A DNA stretch of 6,874 nucleotides from Acidimicrobiaceae bacterium (GCA_003151555.1 PLXU01000041.1:1-6874), one strand, 5' to 3'; shown: positions 1 through 6,226, numbered from the stretch's first letter. Numbers and translations: made by a program. The notes: generated by a model not told the origin, from the letters alone.

Positions 1-616
1 TGCGAACCGACCCCACCGACCCGCCCGTGGCGGAAGTGAGCGCGATAGCCCTCGACTTCGCGTCGCGCACCGCCGCAGCGATGAGCCGAGGTCGGAGTTT
101 CTGCAGGGTGCTCACGTAGTACTGCGGTCCCGAGGAGTCGATGTTTGCACCTGTCTCTAGAACCTGGCCAATGCCTTGGCTGAGCTTCTGAATGAGATAG
201 ACGTTGTCCGAGTTCACCGTGATGTTACGGCTCGCCTGATAGTTCAGGATCTTGCCCGTCGGATTGCCGTTGATGAACTGCTCGTTGTTCGACGTCGAGA
301 CGCCACTCAGCACCAACTTCGAGACGTCGATCCCCCCACTCTTGAGGTATGCGCTAAGGGACTTCACGTCAGCAGCCACAATCGAGACGGCCCCACGGGC
401 GGTGGGGGCGATCTCCTGCGCCGTCAACGTCCACACCACTTGGTTGGCGGAGACGGCAGCCGACGCCTCGCCGGTGATAGTGATGCCGGTGACGCTGCCG
501 CGCACCGACACCCCGCGGCCGACGGCAACCAAGCCAATAACGAGGGACACCGCGACGAGTAGTGAACTGACCATCAACGCAACGCCGATCGGAACGCTTC
601 GCTTTTGTTCGCTCAC
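1..616 (-). CDS. SIMPL domain (DUF541) protein, membrane-anchored, 3' end cut by window
   Basis: 205 codons are visible and the frame is still open at the window edge. SIMPL proteins are commonly somewhat over 200 residues, so perhaps a few dozen C-terminal residues are missing. The start is GTG at 616: an in-frame TAG lies four codons upstream, and GAGG sits 12 nt before the GTG. Residues 2-7 are polar and positive (SEQKRS), followed by one hydrophobic segment at about 8-33, which is a signal anchor or uncleaved signal peptide. The rest would therefore lie outside the membrane. The SIMPL hallmarks are ITITGEASAAVSANQVVWTL near 45-64, the YQASRNITV strand near 126-134, GANIDSS at 156-162, and the helix ending AAVRDAKSRAIAL near 181-193. 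The family is related to Brucella BP26/OMP28 and its biochemical role is poorly defined, so no function is assigned. An inverted repeat lies immediately upstream. The family call is fairly safe. Confidence 0.85.
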   Translation of the reverse strand, partial: MSEQKRSVPIGVALMVSSLLVAVSLVIGLVAVGRGVSVRGSVTGITITGEASAAVSANQVVWTLTAQEIAPTARGAVSIVAADVKSLSAYLKSGGIDVSKLVLSGVSTSNNEQFINGNPTGKILNYQASRNITVNSDNVYLIQKLSQGIGQVLETGANIDSSGPQYYVSTLQKLRPRLIAAAVRDAKSRAIALTSATGGSVGSVR

Positions 617-628
617 GATGTGAGACTA

Positions 629-632
629 CCTC
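629..632 (-). promoter_or_regulatory. Shine-Dalgarno-like GAGG for the SIMPL gene
   Basis: GAGG reads on the minus strand 12 nt before the GTG at 616, a rather long spacer. Its first two bases are also the end of the right arm of the dyad at 631-658, so an RNA hairpin there could limit ribosome access. This is inference from position only. Confidence 0.4.
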
Positions 633-658
633 AACTCGAGACGCAGAATCCGAGTTGA
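631..658 (-). repeat. Perfect 8-bp inverted repeat upstream of the SIMPL gene
   Basis: TCAACTCG at 631-638 and CGAGTTGA at 651-658 are exact reverse complements separated by 12 nt. The near arm ends 14 nt before the GTG start and runs into the GAGG. It could be a repressor operator dyad or a 5'-leader hairpin that masks the ribosome binding site. The sequence does not tell these apart, and a chance dyad is possible. Confidence 0.45.
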
Positions 659-1033
659 TTGCCGACCACCAGGAGCGAAAGTCCGGACGCGTATGGTCGC
701 ACCAACAGGTTGATGGCGTCGAGCGTCAGAGACCGCCAGCGCATCACGATTCCGGCCATATTGAGCCGTGCGGCGATGTTCGTGCGCAACCGCTATTTCC
801 CTGACCGTGCGCCGGGGCCAATCAGCACCGTGGCAAACCGGATCGCGAGAGAGTTGCCAGCAGGTGACCCTCACTGCGCCGCACGCGAGATTGTCGAACC
901 ATTGACAACGGTGCCAATCGGAGATCGTGATCGGCCCGGCCGATTGCCGAGAGCGATGAAGTCCGTCCACCGGCTGAAGCCCGACGTGCGGCGTCTGGGT
1001 TCTTGGTGCCGACGAGTCGGTTTCGACCGTTCG

Positions 1034-2503
1034 CTAGAGGTTCTGCTCCATCTGCGCGATTTCCGCGAGCTGGGCTTCACGGTCCAGCTTGGACGGTATC
1101 TCGAAGTACGGACTTCCCTTGAACCAGTAGTAGGCCATCGGAATAAAGCCGAGGGCCATCGCACCTAGACCAACCGCCAGCGTTGTGCCGTTGAGACCGG
1201 GGATCACCTTGATGAAGATGTACGCCATGAAGAACGCGCCGAGCAACGGCCACAGGCCCATGAAGATGAAGTTGCTCACTGACTTGAAGAGTTGACGTCG
1301 ATACAAGATCACGACCGACACGCCGGCGAGGCCGTAGTAGATGCAGATCTGGAGTCCTATCGCGTTGAAACCGTCGGTCATGATGGTGGCGATTGATCCC
1401 ACGTACTGGCTGCCGATGAAGAGGAGAACCGAGAGAACGGTCACGGCCAACGTCGCGACCAGCGGCGTCTGGCGAACGGGGTGCGTGCGACCCAGCGCCG
1501 CGGGCAGTGTGCGGTCACGACCCATAGTGAACAACGTACGCGTCACCTGGATCAGCGTCGTCTCCAGGGTGGCGACCGTTGACAGCAACACGGCAGCGAC
1601 GATGAGCTTGCCGCCGGTCCCGTGCCAGACCGCCTGACCGAGGACCTGCAAGATGTCCGCAGCGTTGTTGGGGTTGGTCATCTGGGCGGACGTCAGGACC
1701 ATGTTGGCCGAAACGGTGAAGACTTCGAAGAGCAAGAAGACGATGAGCGCGCCGAGGAACCCGCCCATGCCCGAGGTCTTGTGCGCGTCCTTGGTCTCCT
1801 CATTGAGATTGGCTGTGACGTCCCAGCCCCAGAAGTAGAACGTCGCCAAGAGCGCCCCGGCCACGAAGCCCGATGAGCCGTGCGCGTGGAAGATCGAGAA
1901 CGAGAACCAGTGCCACGAGAAATTGGTGACGTGGTGGGCGTGAAAAATCGCCAACGCCGCGAAGAGGAGGAGCAAGAATACTTCGACGCACGACATGATG
2001 ATTTGCACCTTGACGGTGACGGTGACTCCCGAGGCCACGGCCCCCACCATTAAGAGGAAGAACACCGTACCAAAGATCGTGATGAGATCCTTGTTTGATG
2101 CAGCGGAGGTCGAGAACAAGCTCAGCACGCTCGAACCGGCCGGAAAGGTCGCGATCACCATGAAGATGAGCGCCGACACCACGACCGCCCACCCGGACAG
2201 GTATCCGAGGATTGGGTGCAGCGCCCGGCGAACCCACGAGTAAGCCGCGCCGGCGTGCTGGTCATTCTTGCTCAAGTAGTTGAACGCGAACACGATGCCG
2301 AACATAAAGAATCCGCAGTAGAGCAGCGCCGCAGCACCACCGTAGAGGACCGCGCCGAAGAGGGCGGTCGTCGTCGCGGCGATGGAATACGCCGGAGCGG
2401 ATCCCGCGACACCCATGATCGCCGAGTCAAAGAGATTCAGCACCCCGTGGCGCAGTTGATCCTTTTCGGAACCAGGCTTTAAGTCCTCTGCGGTGCCGGT
2501 CAT
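1034..2503 (-). CDS. APC-superfamily amino-acid permease, 12 TM
   Basis: This 489-residue secondary transporter of the amino acid-polyamine-organocation superfamily is expected to import amino acids or related amines across the cytoplasmic membrane. The substrate cannot be read from the sequence. The length is typical. About twelve hydrophobic segments are visible, near residues 23-45, 47-75, 97-120, 139-158, 165-187, 213-230, 247-270, 299-318, 346-364, 380-401, 410-433 and 440-460. The TM1 signature is GVAGSAPAYSI at 31-41, the unwound-helix glycine motif typical of the family. GWDVTANLNEETKD at 226-239 matches the conserved Glu-containing segment after TM6. The ATG at 2503 was chosen because AGAGG lies 5 nt upstream and the protein then starts with a short hydrophilic tail; a frame extension to a GTG at 2626 adds 41 unlikely residues. 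A His-rich loop at 188-208 carries IFHAH twice. The gene has 182 nt of its own upstream space, so it probably has its own promoter. Confidence 0.9.
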   Translation of the reverse strand: MTGTAEDLKPGSEKDQLRHGVLNLFDSAIMGVAGSAPAYSIAATTTALFGAVLYGGAAALLYCGFFMFGIVFAFNYLSKNDQHAGAAYSWVRRALHPILGYLSGWAVVVSALIFMVIATFPAGSSVLSLFSTSAASNKDLITIFGTVFFLLMVGAVASGVTVTVKVQIIMSCVEVFLLLLFAALAIFHAHHVTNFSWHWFSFSIFHAHGSSGFVAGALLATFYFWGWDVTANLNEETKDAHKTSGMGGFLGALIVFLLFEVFTVSANMVLTSAQMTNPNNAADILQVLGQAVWHGTGGKLIVAAVLLSTVATLETTLIQVTRTLFTMGRDRTLPAALGRTHPVRQTPLVATLAVTVLSVLLFIGSQYVGSIATIMTDGFNAIGLQICIYYGLAGVSVVILYRRQLFKSVSNFIFMGLWPLLGAFFMAYIFIKVIPGLNGTTLAVGLGAMALGFIPMAYYWFKGSPYFEIPSKLDREAQLAEIAQMEQNL

Positions 2504-2508
2504 GGCTG

Positions 2509-2513
2509 CCTCT
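2509..2513 (-). promoter_or_regulatory. Shine-Dalgarno AGAGG that fixes the permease start
   Basis: AGAGG on the minus strand lies 5 nt before the ATG at 2503. It decides for this start over the in-frame GTG at 2626, which has no family-like sequence after it. Confidence 0.7.
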
Positions 2514-2583
2514 TTCGTCGTGGTGGAACTATCACCTTTAATTGAGAATTGACAGTCGAAATGTAACAGGTCCCTTCTGCTTG

Positions 2584-2628
2584 ACGTGGCTTCACCGCCG
2601 ATGCGCCCAACTTTTGCCCATGCCACGT
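2584..2628 (-). repeat. 7-bp inverted repeat upstream of the permease
   Basis: ACGTGGC at 2584-2590 and GCCACGT at 2622-2628 are perfect complements with a 31-nt spacer. Two flanking G:U pairs could extend the stem in RNA. The pair lies 80-125 nt upstream of the permease ATG, a plausible place for an operator pair or a leader stem. No regulator gene is next to it and chance is possible. Confidence 0.3.
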
Positions 2629-2635
2629 TGTCTAC

Positions 2636-2650
2636 CTGAGCCGGTCTCAG
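2636..2650 (-). terminator. Weak hairpin after the kinase/EAL operon
   Basis: CTGAG-ACCGG-CTCAG on the minus strand forms a 5-bp stem with a 5-nt loop, about 35 nt after the EAL gene stop. There is no U-tract, so it is not a standard intrinsic terminator. It might act as a U-less hairpin terminator or an RNA 3'-end stabiliser. Confidence 0.2.
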
Positions 2651-2673
2651 AAATTGAAATCAACTTACTTGCG

Positions 2674-2691
2674 TTGTAAATGCCTTTACAA
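2674..2691. repeat. Perfect 18-bp dyad TTGTAAA-N4-TTTACAA over the EAL stop codon
   Basis: TTGTAAA at 2674-2680 and TTTACAA at 2685-2691 are exact complements around the 4-nt loop TGCC. The dyad contains the TAA stop (2688-2686) and the last Leu codon of the response regulator. As RNA it is a 7-bp, AT-rich hairpin at the very end of the coding region. As DNA it has the shape of a dimeric repressor site. No poly-U follows on the minus strand. Its function is unknown. Confidence 0.45.
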
Positions 2692-3852
2692 AGCACGTTC
2701 CCGCTGATCGACGAGGAGCCGCTCACATCCTTCGGCCGGCAACGGCTTTGAAAAGAGGTAGCCCTGTCCGAATTCACATCCGACACTGCGCAGCAGGTCA
2801 ACCTGCTCTCTCTGCTCTATGCCTTCGGCGATGCTTCGCATGTCCATGGACTTTGCTAGATGGCAGATCTCCTCGACGAGCAAAAGAGTGCGCGTTGACG
2901 TGAGCACTTCAGCAATGAAGGAAATATCAAGTTTCAAGTGATCGAATGGAAAACGGCGCAAGTACGAGAGGGAGGAGAACGCGGTACCGAAATCATCGAG
3001 TGCCATTTTCACGCCAAGATCTCTCAACCGGGTGAGGAGTTGTATGGTCGGCTCTGAATCTTCAAGTAGAACTGATTCGGTGATCTCGAAAACCAGTGTT
3101 CCGGGATGGAGATCGGCGCCGGTGACCATACCCGACACTTTCTCGAAGAGACCGTCGTCGTGGAGATCGGTGACCGATGCGTTGACGCTCATCCACAGTG
3201 GGGTTACCGTGGAGAAGCGGTCCTGCCACGGCTTCAACTGCGACACCGCCTGCTGCCAGCACCATTTGTCGATCTCAACAATGAAGCCAACCTCCTCCGC
3301 CAACGGCAGAAACGAAGCGGGAAAGAGCAGGCCACGATCAGGGTGCTGCCAGCGAACAAGCGCCTCAAAGCCAACGATTCGCATGCTTTCTAGCTCCACG
3401 ATCGGCTGGAAGTGCAGGACCAGTTCTTCGAGCGACGGCAGCGATGCCGTCTCTTCATTCGCGACCGGGCGATCCTCCGCCACGTTAAACACCGCTTCTC
3501 GCAATTCCTGGATTGCCCGCGTTTTTCGAACCCACGCGGAACTCCCGGCCTTCATCGAGGCGTAGAACGCTCCGGGGCGCTCCGAACCGGAAAGTGTGAC
3601 GATCTTCAAGCTGGGATCCTGCTCTCGAAGCATCAGAATGGCACTGGGCGCATCCATGTCTGGGAGCGTGTAGTCGATGATGACAACATCCGGACGCTGC
3701 GTCAGACAGACTTCAACACCCTCCATCGCCGTGATCGCCGTGCCCACAACGACGATCCGCGAATCAGCGCAGAGCAACCGAACGATGCTTTGCAGGATCA
3801 TCTCGTGGTCGTCGATCACGACGACCCTGATAGGTTGACGCTCAACCGGCAT
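2686..3852 (-). CDS. REC-EAL response regulator, cyclic-di-GMP phosphodiesterase
   Basis: This 388-residue cytoplasmic regulator is predicted to hydrolyse c-di-GMP to pGpG under phosphorylation control, with the same architecture as Pseudomonas RocR. The receiver spans about 8-124: acidic pair D14/D15, phospho-acceptor D60 (IIDYTLPD), S88 and K110, although the usual Lys-Pro is Lys-Thr. A short linker leads to the EAL domain at about 144-381. It has FEALVRW (E163), N224 in SVNAS, E256 in FEITES, DDFGT (D286/D287), K307 in LKLD, E343 in AEGIE, and Q363 in FGQGYLFSKP. All residues that bind metal or act in catalysis in RocR-type enzymes therefore appear present. There is no GGDEF domain and no DNA-binding domain. 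The ATG at 3852 overlaps the kinase gene by 11 nt, with AAAGG 9 nt upstream, so translation is probably coupled. A longer frame to 3897 would add 15 residues inside the kinase gene and lacks support. Confidence 0.93.
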   Translation of the reverse strand: MPVERQPIRVVVIDDHEMILQSIVRLLCADSRIVVVGTAITAMEGVEVCLTQRPDVVIIDYTLPDMDAPSAILMLREQDPSLKIVTLSGSERPGAFYASMKAGSSAWVRKTRAIQELREAVFNVAEDRPVANEETASLPSLEELVLHFQPIVELESMRIVGFEALVRWQHPDRGLLFPASFLPLAEEVGFIVEIDKWCWQQAVSQLKPWQDRFSTVTPLWMSVNASVTDLHDDGLFEKVSGMVTGADLHPGTLVFEITESVLLEDSEPTIQLLTRLRDLGVKMALDDFGTAFSSLSYLRRFPFDHLKLDISFIAEVLTSTRTLLLVEEICHLAKSMDMRSIAEGIEQREQVDLLRSVGCEFGQGYLFSKPLPAEGCERLLVDQRERAL

Positions 3853-5887
3853 GGTCCAAGGCCTTTCGTACGTGCTCCAACAGTATCGTCTGATCAAACG
3901 GCTTCTCGACCATCAAGAACTCGGTGCCGAGCATCTGTTCGGCGTCGAGTACCGGCAGAGCGTGACCCGACATATAGAGCAACCGCACGTCGGGGCGAAG
4001 TTTCAGGACTTCCCTAGCGACCGCCGGGCCCTGCATTACCGGCATGATGACATCGGTGAGCAAGAGATGAATCGTCCCGTCAAAGTTCGCGGCTATATCG
4101 ATTGCCTGCGCTCCGCCCGTGGCAGTGAGCACCTGATAGCCGCTTCTGACCAGTATCCTTCTCGTCACTTCGAGTAGGGCCTCCTCGTCGTCGACGACCA
4201 GGATCGTTTCGGTGCCGACCAGATTGAGAAGCGAGCGATCGATACTGTCCAACGCCACCTTCGCGGAATTGTGTTGCGCCGCCGGGAGCAGAACGGTTAT
4301 TGACGTCCCGACGCCATCATCGGTATAAATCTTGGTATAGCCACCCGACTGCAATACGATCCCGTAGACAGTCGCGAGTCCAAGGCCGGATCCTTCGCCT
4401 CTCGCCTTGGTGGTGAAGAACGGCTCGAACGCGCGATCGCGCACTTCTGCGGACATACCTGTACCGTCGTCGCTGACACGCATGCACACGTACTCACCTA
4501 CCGGTACGCCGACGGGGTATTCCTCGTTGTTCGTTATGTGTCGTTTCGAAGTCGTAATCGATAATGAACCTCCAGACGGCATGGCGTCGCGGGCATTAAT
4601 CGCGAGATTGAGCACGACCTGTTCGATCTGACCCGGATCAGCTACTACGGTCATTTGGTCGTCAGACAGATTGATTACAAGTTCGATCTGCTTGCCGATC
4701 GTGCGACGCAAAATCTGCTCCATTCGAGTGATGGCATCGTTAAGATTCAGTTCGCGCGCCTGCACTACTTCGCTGCGCGCGAAGGAAAGCAACTGGTGGG
4801 TGAGCTGACTCGCTCGTTCCGCGGCCGCTTGAATCTGGTTGACATCCTTAAGCACAGCCTCCCAACGGTCGCCCGGAGTAGTTACGGTTGCCTTCGTCAG
4901 CTCTTCACCGACGAACGACGCGTAGTTGAGTATCACCGCGAGAAGATTGTTGAAATCATGGGCTACGCCTCCAGCGAGTTGTCCGAGACTCTCCAGGCGT
5001 TGCGACTGATGTAACTGGACCTCAACCTTGTCACGTTCAACCTCCGCCACGTGACGCGCACCCTCCGCGATTACCTTTTCGCCTTCGGCCAACTTCATCA
5101 CTTCTTCGGAAACACGACTTCGCTCGAGGGAGGCGCTTTCGGCCGCCAGCGAGCTCGTCGCCTCCTGCGAGCTGGCGAGGAGCTGCAGTTCAGCGCTTTT
5201 TAACGCGGCATCCATTTCGTCAAATTCATCGCCCGAAGAACTCTCAAACTCAAGGGGCTCGCCCCGGCCGAGACGATGGGCGTTGCGCACCGCCGTCTTA
5301 AGGCGACGGGTGACGAAGCGTGAAAAATAGGCGGCAGCTAGTACGCTGCCCACGACGCTCAGGAGCAATCCCACCAGTTCGCCCGCAGTAACTCCGTCCT
5401 CGAAGGTGGCGATCTGTCTCATCCCGACGAGATCTTTCGCCGTTTCATAGTTCTCTAATTGGGTGATCTGCGCGCGAAGCCTGTCCATGACGGACTTTCC
5501 AATCTTCAGGGGTCCCAGGAGTTGTGCTTCGGTTGCACCAGAGCTAGCAAGTGCGTGCACCCGAGTAAGTGACGCGAACTCTGCATCAACGAGGGTCAAT
5601 ATTGGTCGGGTTGGCACACGTGAATCTGATTTGAAGACGGCACTTCGTAACGCATCTTCATCCTTGAGCCGGTGGCGGAGCGCTGCATAATAGGGCTGGA
5701 GAAACGATGCATTCCCGGTGAGAGCGAAGCCCCTGACACCGGTTTCGGCGTTCAAGGCGTCGAGGAGGATCGTTGCGCTGGCGGTATTGACTTGCGTCGT
5801 GGCAAGGTCGGTGCTTCTTTCACTTCTCTCGCGGGACTGCAGAAAGAGACTCGACAAGACAACCAGCACCAGGACCAGCAGGGGCAA
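3842..5887 (-). CDS. CHASE3 hybrid sensor histidine kinase with C-terminal receiver
   Basis: 681 residues are open from TTG at 5887. The order is: TM1 at about 1-16; CHASE3 sensor near 30-165, with the typical LLDALNAETGVRGFALTGN at 41-59; TM2 near 170-188; a HAMP-like segment and an Ala/Glu-rich coiled coil to about 295; HisKA at 297-372 with phospho-His H310 in GGVAHDFNN; HATPase at about 415-535 with N-box NLAINARDA (N431), DDGTGM (G1), FEPFFTTK and GEGSGLGLATVYG (G2); and REC at about 561-678 with D566/D567, phospho-acceptor D612, S640 and K662 in EKPF. All catalytic residues are present. There is no Hpt domain. It should sense a stimulus outside or in the membrane and phosphorylate the EAL regulator encoded by the overlapping downstream gene, its own receiver, or both. 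GGAG lies 7 nt before the TTG, but this start removes the cytoplasmic N-terminus, and an upstream frameshift is suspected. The family call is certain; the start is not. Confidence 0.92.
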   Translation of the reverse strand: MPLLVLVLVVLSSLFLQSRERSERSTDLATTQVNTASATILLDALNAETGVRGFALTGNASFLQPYYAALRHRLKDEDALRSAVFKSDSRVPTRPILTLVDAEFASLTRVHALASSGATEAQLLGPLKIGKSVMDRLRAQITQLENYETAKDLVGMRQIATFEDGVTAGELVGLLLSVVGSVLAAAYFSRFVTRRLKTAVRNAHRLGRGEPLEFESSSGDEFDEMDAALKSAELQLLASSQEATSSLAAESASLERSRVSEEVMKLAEGEKVIAEGARHVAEVERDKVEVQLHQSQRLESLGQLAGGVAHDFNNLLAVILNYASFVGEELTKATVTTPGDRWEAVLKDVNQIQAAAERASQLTHQLLSFARSEVVQARELNLNDAITRMEQILRRTIGKQIELVINLSDDQMTVVADPGQIEQVVLNLAINARDAMPSGGSLSITTSKRHITNNEEYPVGVPVGEYVCMRVSDDGTGMSAEVRDRAFEPFFTTKARGEGSGLGLATVYGIVLQSGGYTKIYTDDGVGTSITVLLPAAQHNSAKVALDSIDRSLLNLVGTETILVVDDEEALLEVTRRILVRSGYQVLTATGGAQAIDIAANFDGTIHLLLTDVIMPVMQGPAVAREVLKLRPDVRLLYMSGHALPVLDAEQMLGTEFLMVEKPFDQTILLEHVRKALDHAG

Positions 5888-5970
5888 CGCAGCGCTCCAG
5901 AGCGCCTTGGTCCGTACGCCAACGAACCTTTTGGGGGCAGAATCTACGATGACAACGCGGGATCAATCAT
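5888..5970 (-). other. Probable displaced N-terminus of the kinase, one base out of frame
   Basis: The ATG at 5970, with GAAGGG 7 nt upstream, opens only an 8-codon frame that ends in TAG at 5944. The kinase frame itself is open upstream of TTG 5887 back to a TGA at 5965-5963, with no ATG, GTG or TTG in between. Yet it encodes a credible positive cytoplasmic tail (VDSAPKRFVGVRTKALWSAA) leading straight into TM1. Adding one C to the CCC run at 5959-5961 joins the ATG to this frame and gives a 28-residue extension and a 709-residue kinase. The cause could be a sequencing or assembly error, a real frameshift mutation rescued by the TTG, or, less likely, programmed slippage. Confidence 0.6.
5895..5898 (-). 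promoter_or_regulatory. Shine-Dalgarno-like GGAG for the TTG start
   Basis: GGAG lies 7 nt before the TTG at 5887. It would allow a shortened kinase to be made from the sequence as given. The same bases are Trp-Ser codons (TGG AGC) of the suspected N-terminal extension, so the match may be accidental. Confidence 0.35.
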
Positions 5971-5977
5971 TAACCAA

Positions 5978-5983
5978 CCCTTC
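5978..5983 (-). promoter_or_regulatory. Strong Shine-Dalgarno GAAGGG before ATG 5970
   Basis: GAAGGG on the minus strand is followed by a 7-nt spacer and the ATG at 5970. It is the best start signal upstream of the kinase and is the main reason to suspect that the original kinase start is here rather than at 5887. Confidence 0.55.
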
Positions 5984-5998
5984 GTCGGACTATCGGCA

Positions 5999-6027
5999 AT
6001 TGTAACCCATGAAGGCGCCAATTTGAG
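5999..6027 (-). promoter_or_regulatory. Weak candidate promoter for the kinase operon
   Basis: TACAAT at 6004-5999 matches five of six bases of a sigma70-type -10 box. At 17 nt upstream, CTCAAA (6027-6022) matches the -35 consensus in only three of six. The position would give a short leader of about 20 nt carrying the GAAGGG. The match is plausible but could be chance. Confidence 0.25.
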
Positions 6028-6142
6028 CTTGACCCATTGAGCGAACCACTCTTATGAGGATATGGCCGCCTCATCGCCGAATTGCCGCTGAGTTCGTCCT
6101 GAAGTTCTTTTCATGGCTTCTCTAACCGATCATCATGCCGCA

Positions 6143-6193
6143 CGTCACAGCGTCAACTTCTTCGCTCGTCACATCGGTGGCTACGCCACGTCA
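6143..6193. repeat. Four CGTCA direct repeats between the SDR and kinase genes
   Basis: CGTCA occurs at 6143, 6151, 6167 and 6189, all in the same orientation (TGACG on the transcribed sense). The first three are spaced 8 and 16 nt apart. The copies sit in the non-coding gap upstream of the kinase operon, so they may be binding sites for a regulator. Such a short word can also cluster by chance. Confidence 0.3.
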
Positions 6194-6205
6194 TCGTGAT
6201 TGGTC

Positions 6206-6220
6206 GCTCGATCAACGAGC
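6206..6220 (-). terminator. GC hairpin just after the SDR stop, no U-tract
   Basis: GCTCG-TTGAT-CGAGC on the minus strand makes a 5-bp stem with a 5-nt loop that begins 6 nt after the SDR TGA. It is in the right place for a terminator, but it is short and no run of T follows. Its function is uncertain. Confidence 0.3.
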
Positions 6221-6226
6221 TCACAC

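Larger units (their letters stand above)
617..1033. other. Intergenic gap with no convincing gene
   Basis: These 417 nt lie between the permease stop and the SIMPL start. Open frames exist on both strands, but they show no family motif, lack a good ribosome binding site, or run deep into the permease gene antisense. The most protein-like is a 42-codon minus-strand ORF at 759-631 with a hydrophobic C-terminal half (INLLVRPYASGLSLLVVGNQ) that stops 14 nt before the SIMPL GTG. It has no clear Shine-Dalgarno and I do not call it a gene. I found only short hairpins after the permease stop, such as CGGT-CGAA-ACCG at about 1017-1028, and no U-tract terminator. The gap most likely holds the permease 3' end and the SIMPL promoter. 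Confidence 0.5.

Noticed and set aside
626..970. Minus-strand open frame of 114 codons in the gap
   Set aside because: It is rich in Arg, Trp, His and Cys without hydrophobic patterning, resembles no family I know, and has no clear Shine-Dalgarno.
659..1168. Plus-strand open frame of 169 codons covering most of the 617-1033 gap
   Set aside because: It has a TTG start with no ribosome binding site, no recognisable motif, and runs 135 nt into the permease gene antisense.
2504..2626. In-frame N-terminal extension of the permease to a GTG at 2626
   Set aside because: The 41 added residues are not permease-like, while the ATG at 2503 has AGAGG at 5 nt and gives a normal APC N-terminus.
2674..2691. 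BirA-type biotin operator, suggested by TTGTAAA/TTTACAA
   Set aside because: BirA-type sites have longer arms (TTGTAAACC-like) with a spacer of about 15 nt; here the spacer is 4 nt and no biotin gene is near.
3032..3565. Plus-strand open frame of 177 codons
   Set aside because: It is fully antisense to the EAL gene, whose conserved motifs are intact; the Ser/Arg-rich content is typical of a shadow frame.
3853..3897. In-frame extension of the response regulator to 3897
   Set aside because: It would lie wholly within the kinase coding region and adds 15 residues before a receiver that already starts normally at PIRVVVIDD.
3412..4017. Plus-strand open frame of 201 codons
   Set aside because: It lies antisense across the REC-EAL gene and the end of the kinase gene, shows no family motif, and is Arg/His-rich as expected of a shadow frame.
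5955..6054. Short ORFs of about 15-20 codons in the SDR-kinase gap as leader peptides
   Set aside because: They are too short to test, have no regulatory codon runs, and no attenuator-like alternating hairpins are visible.
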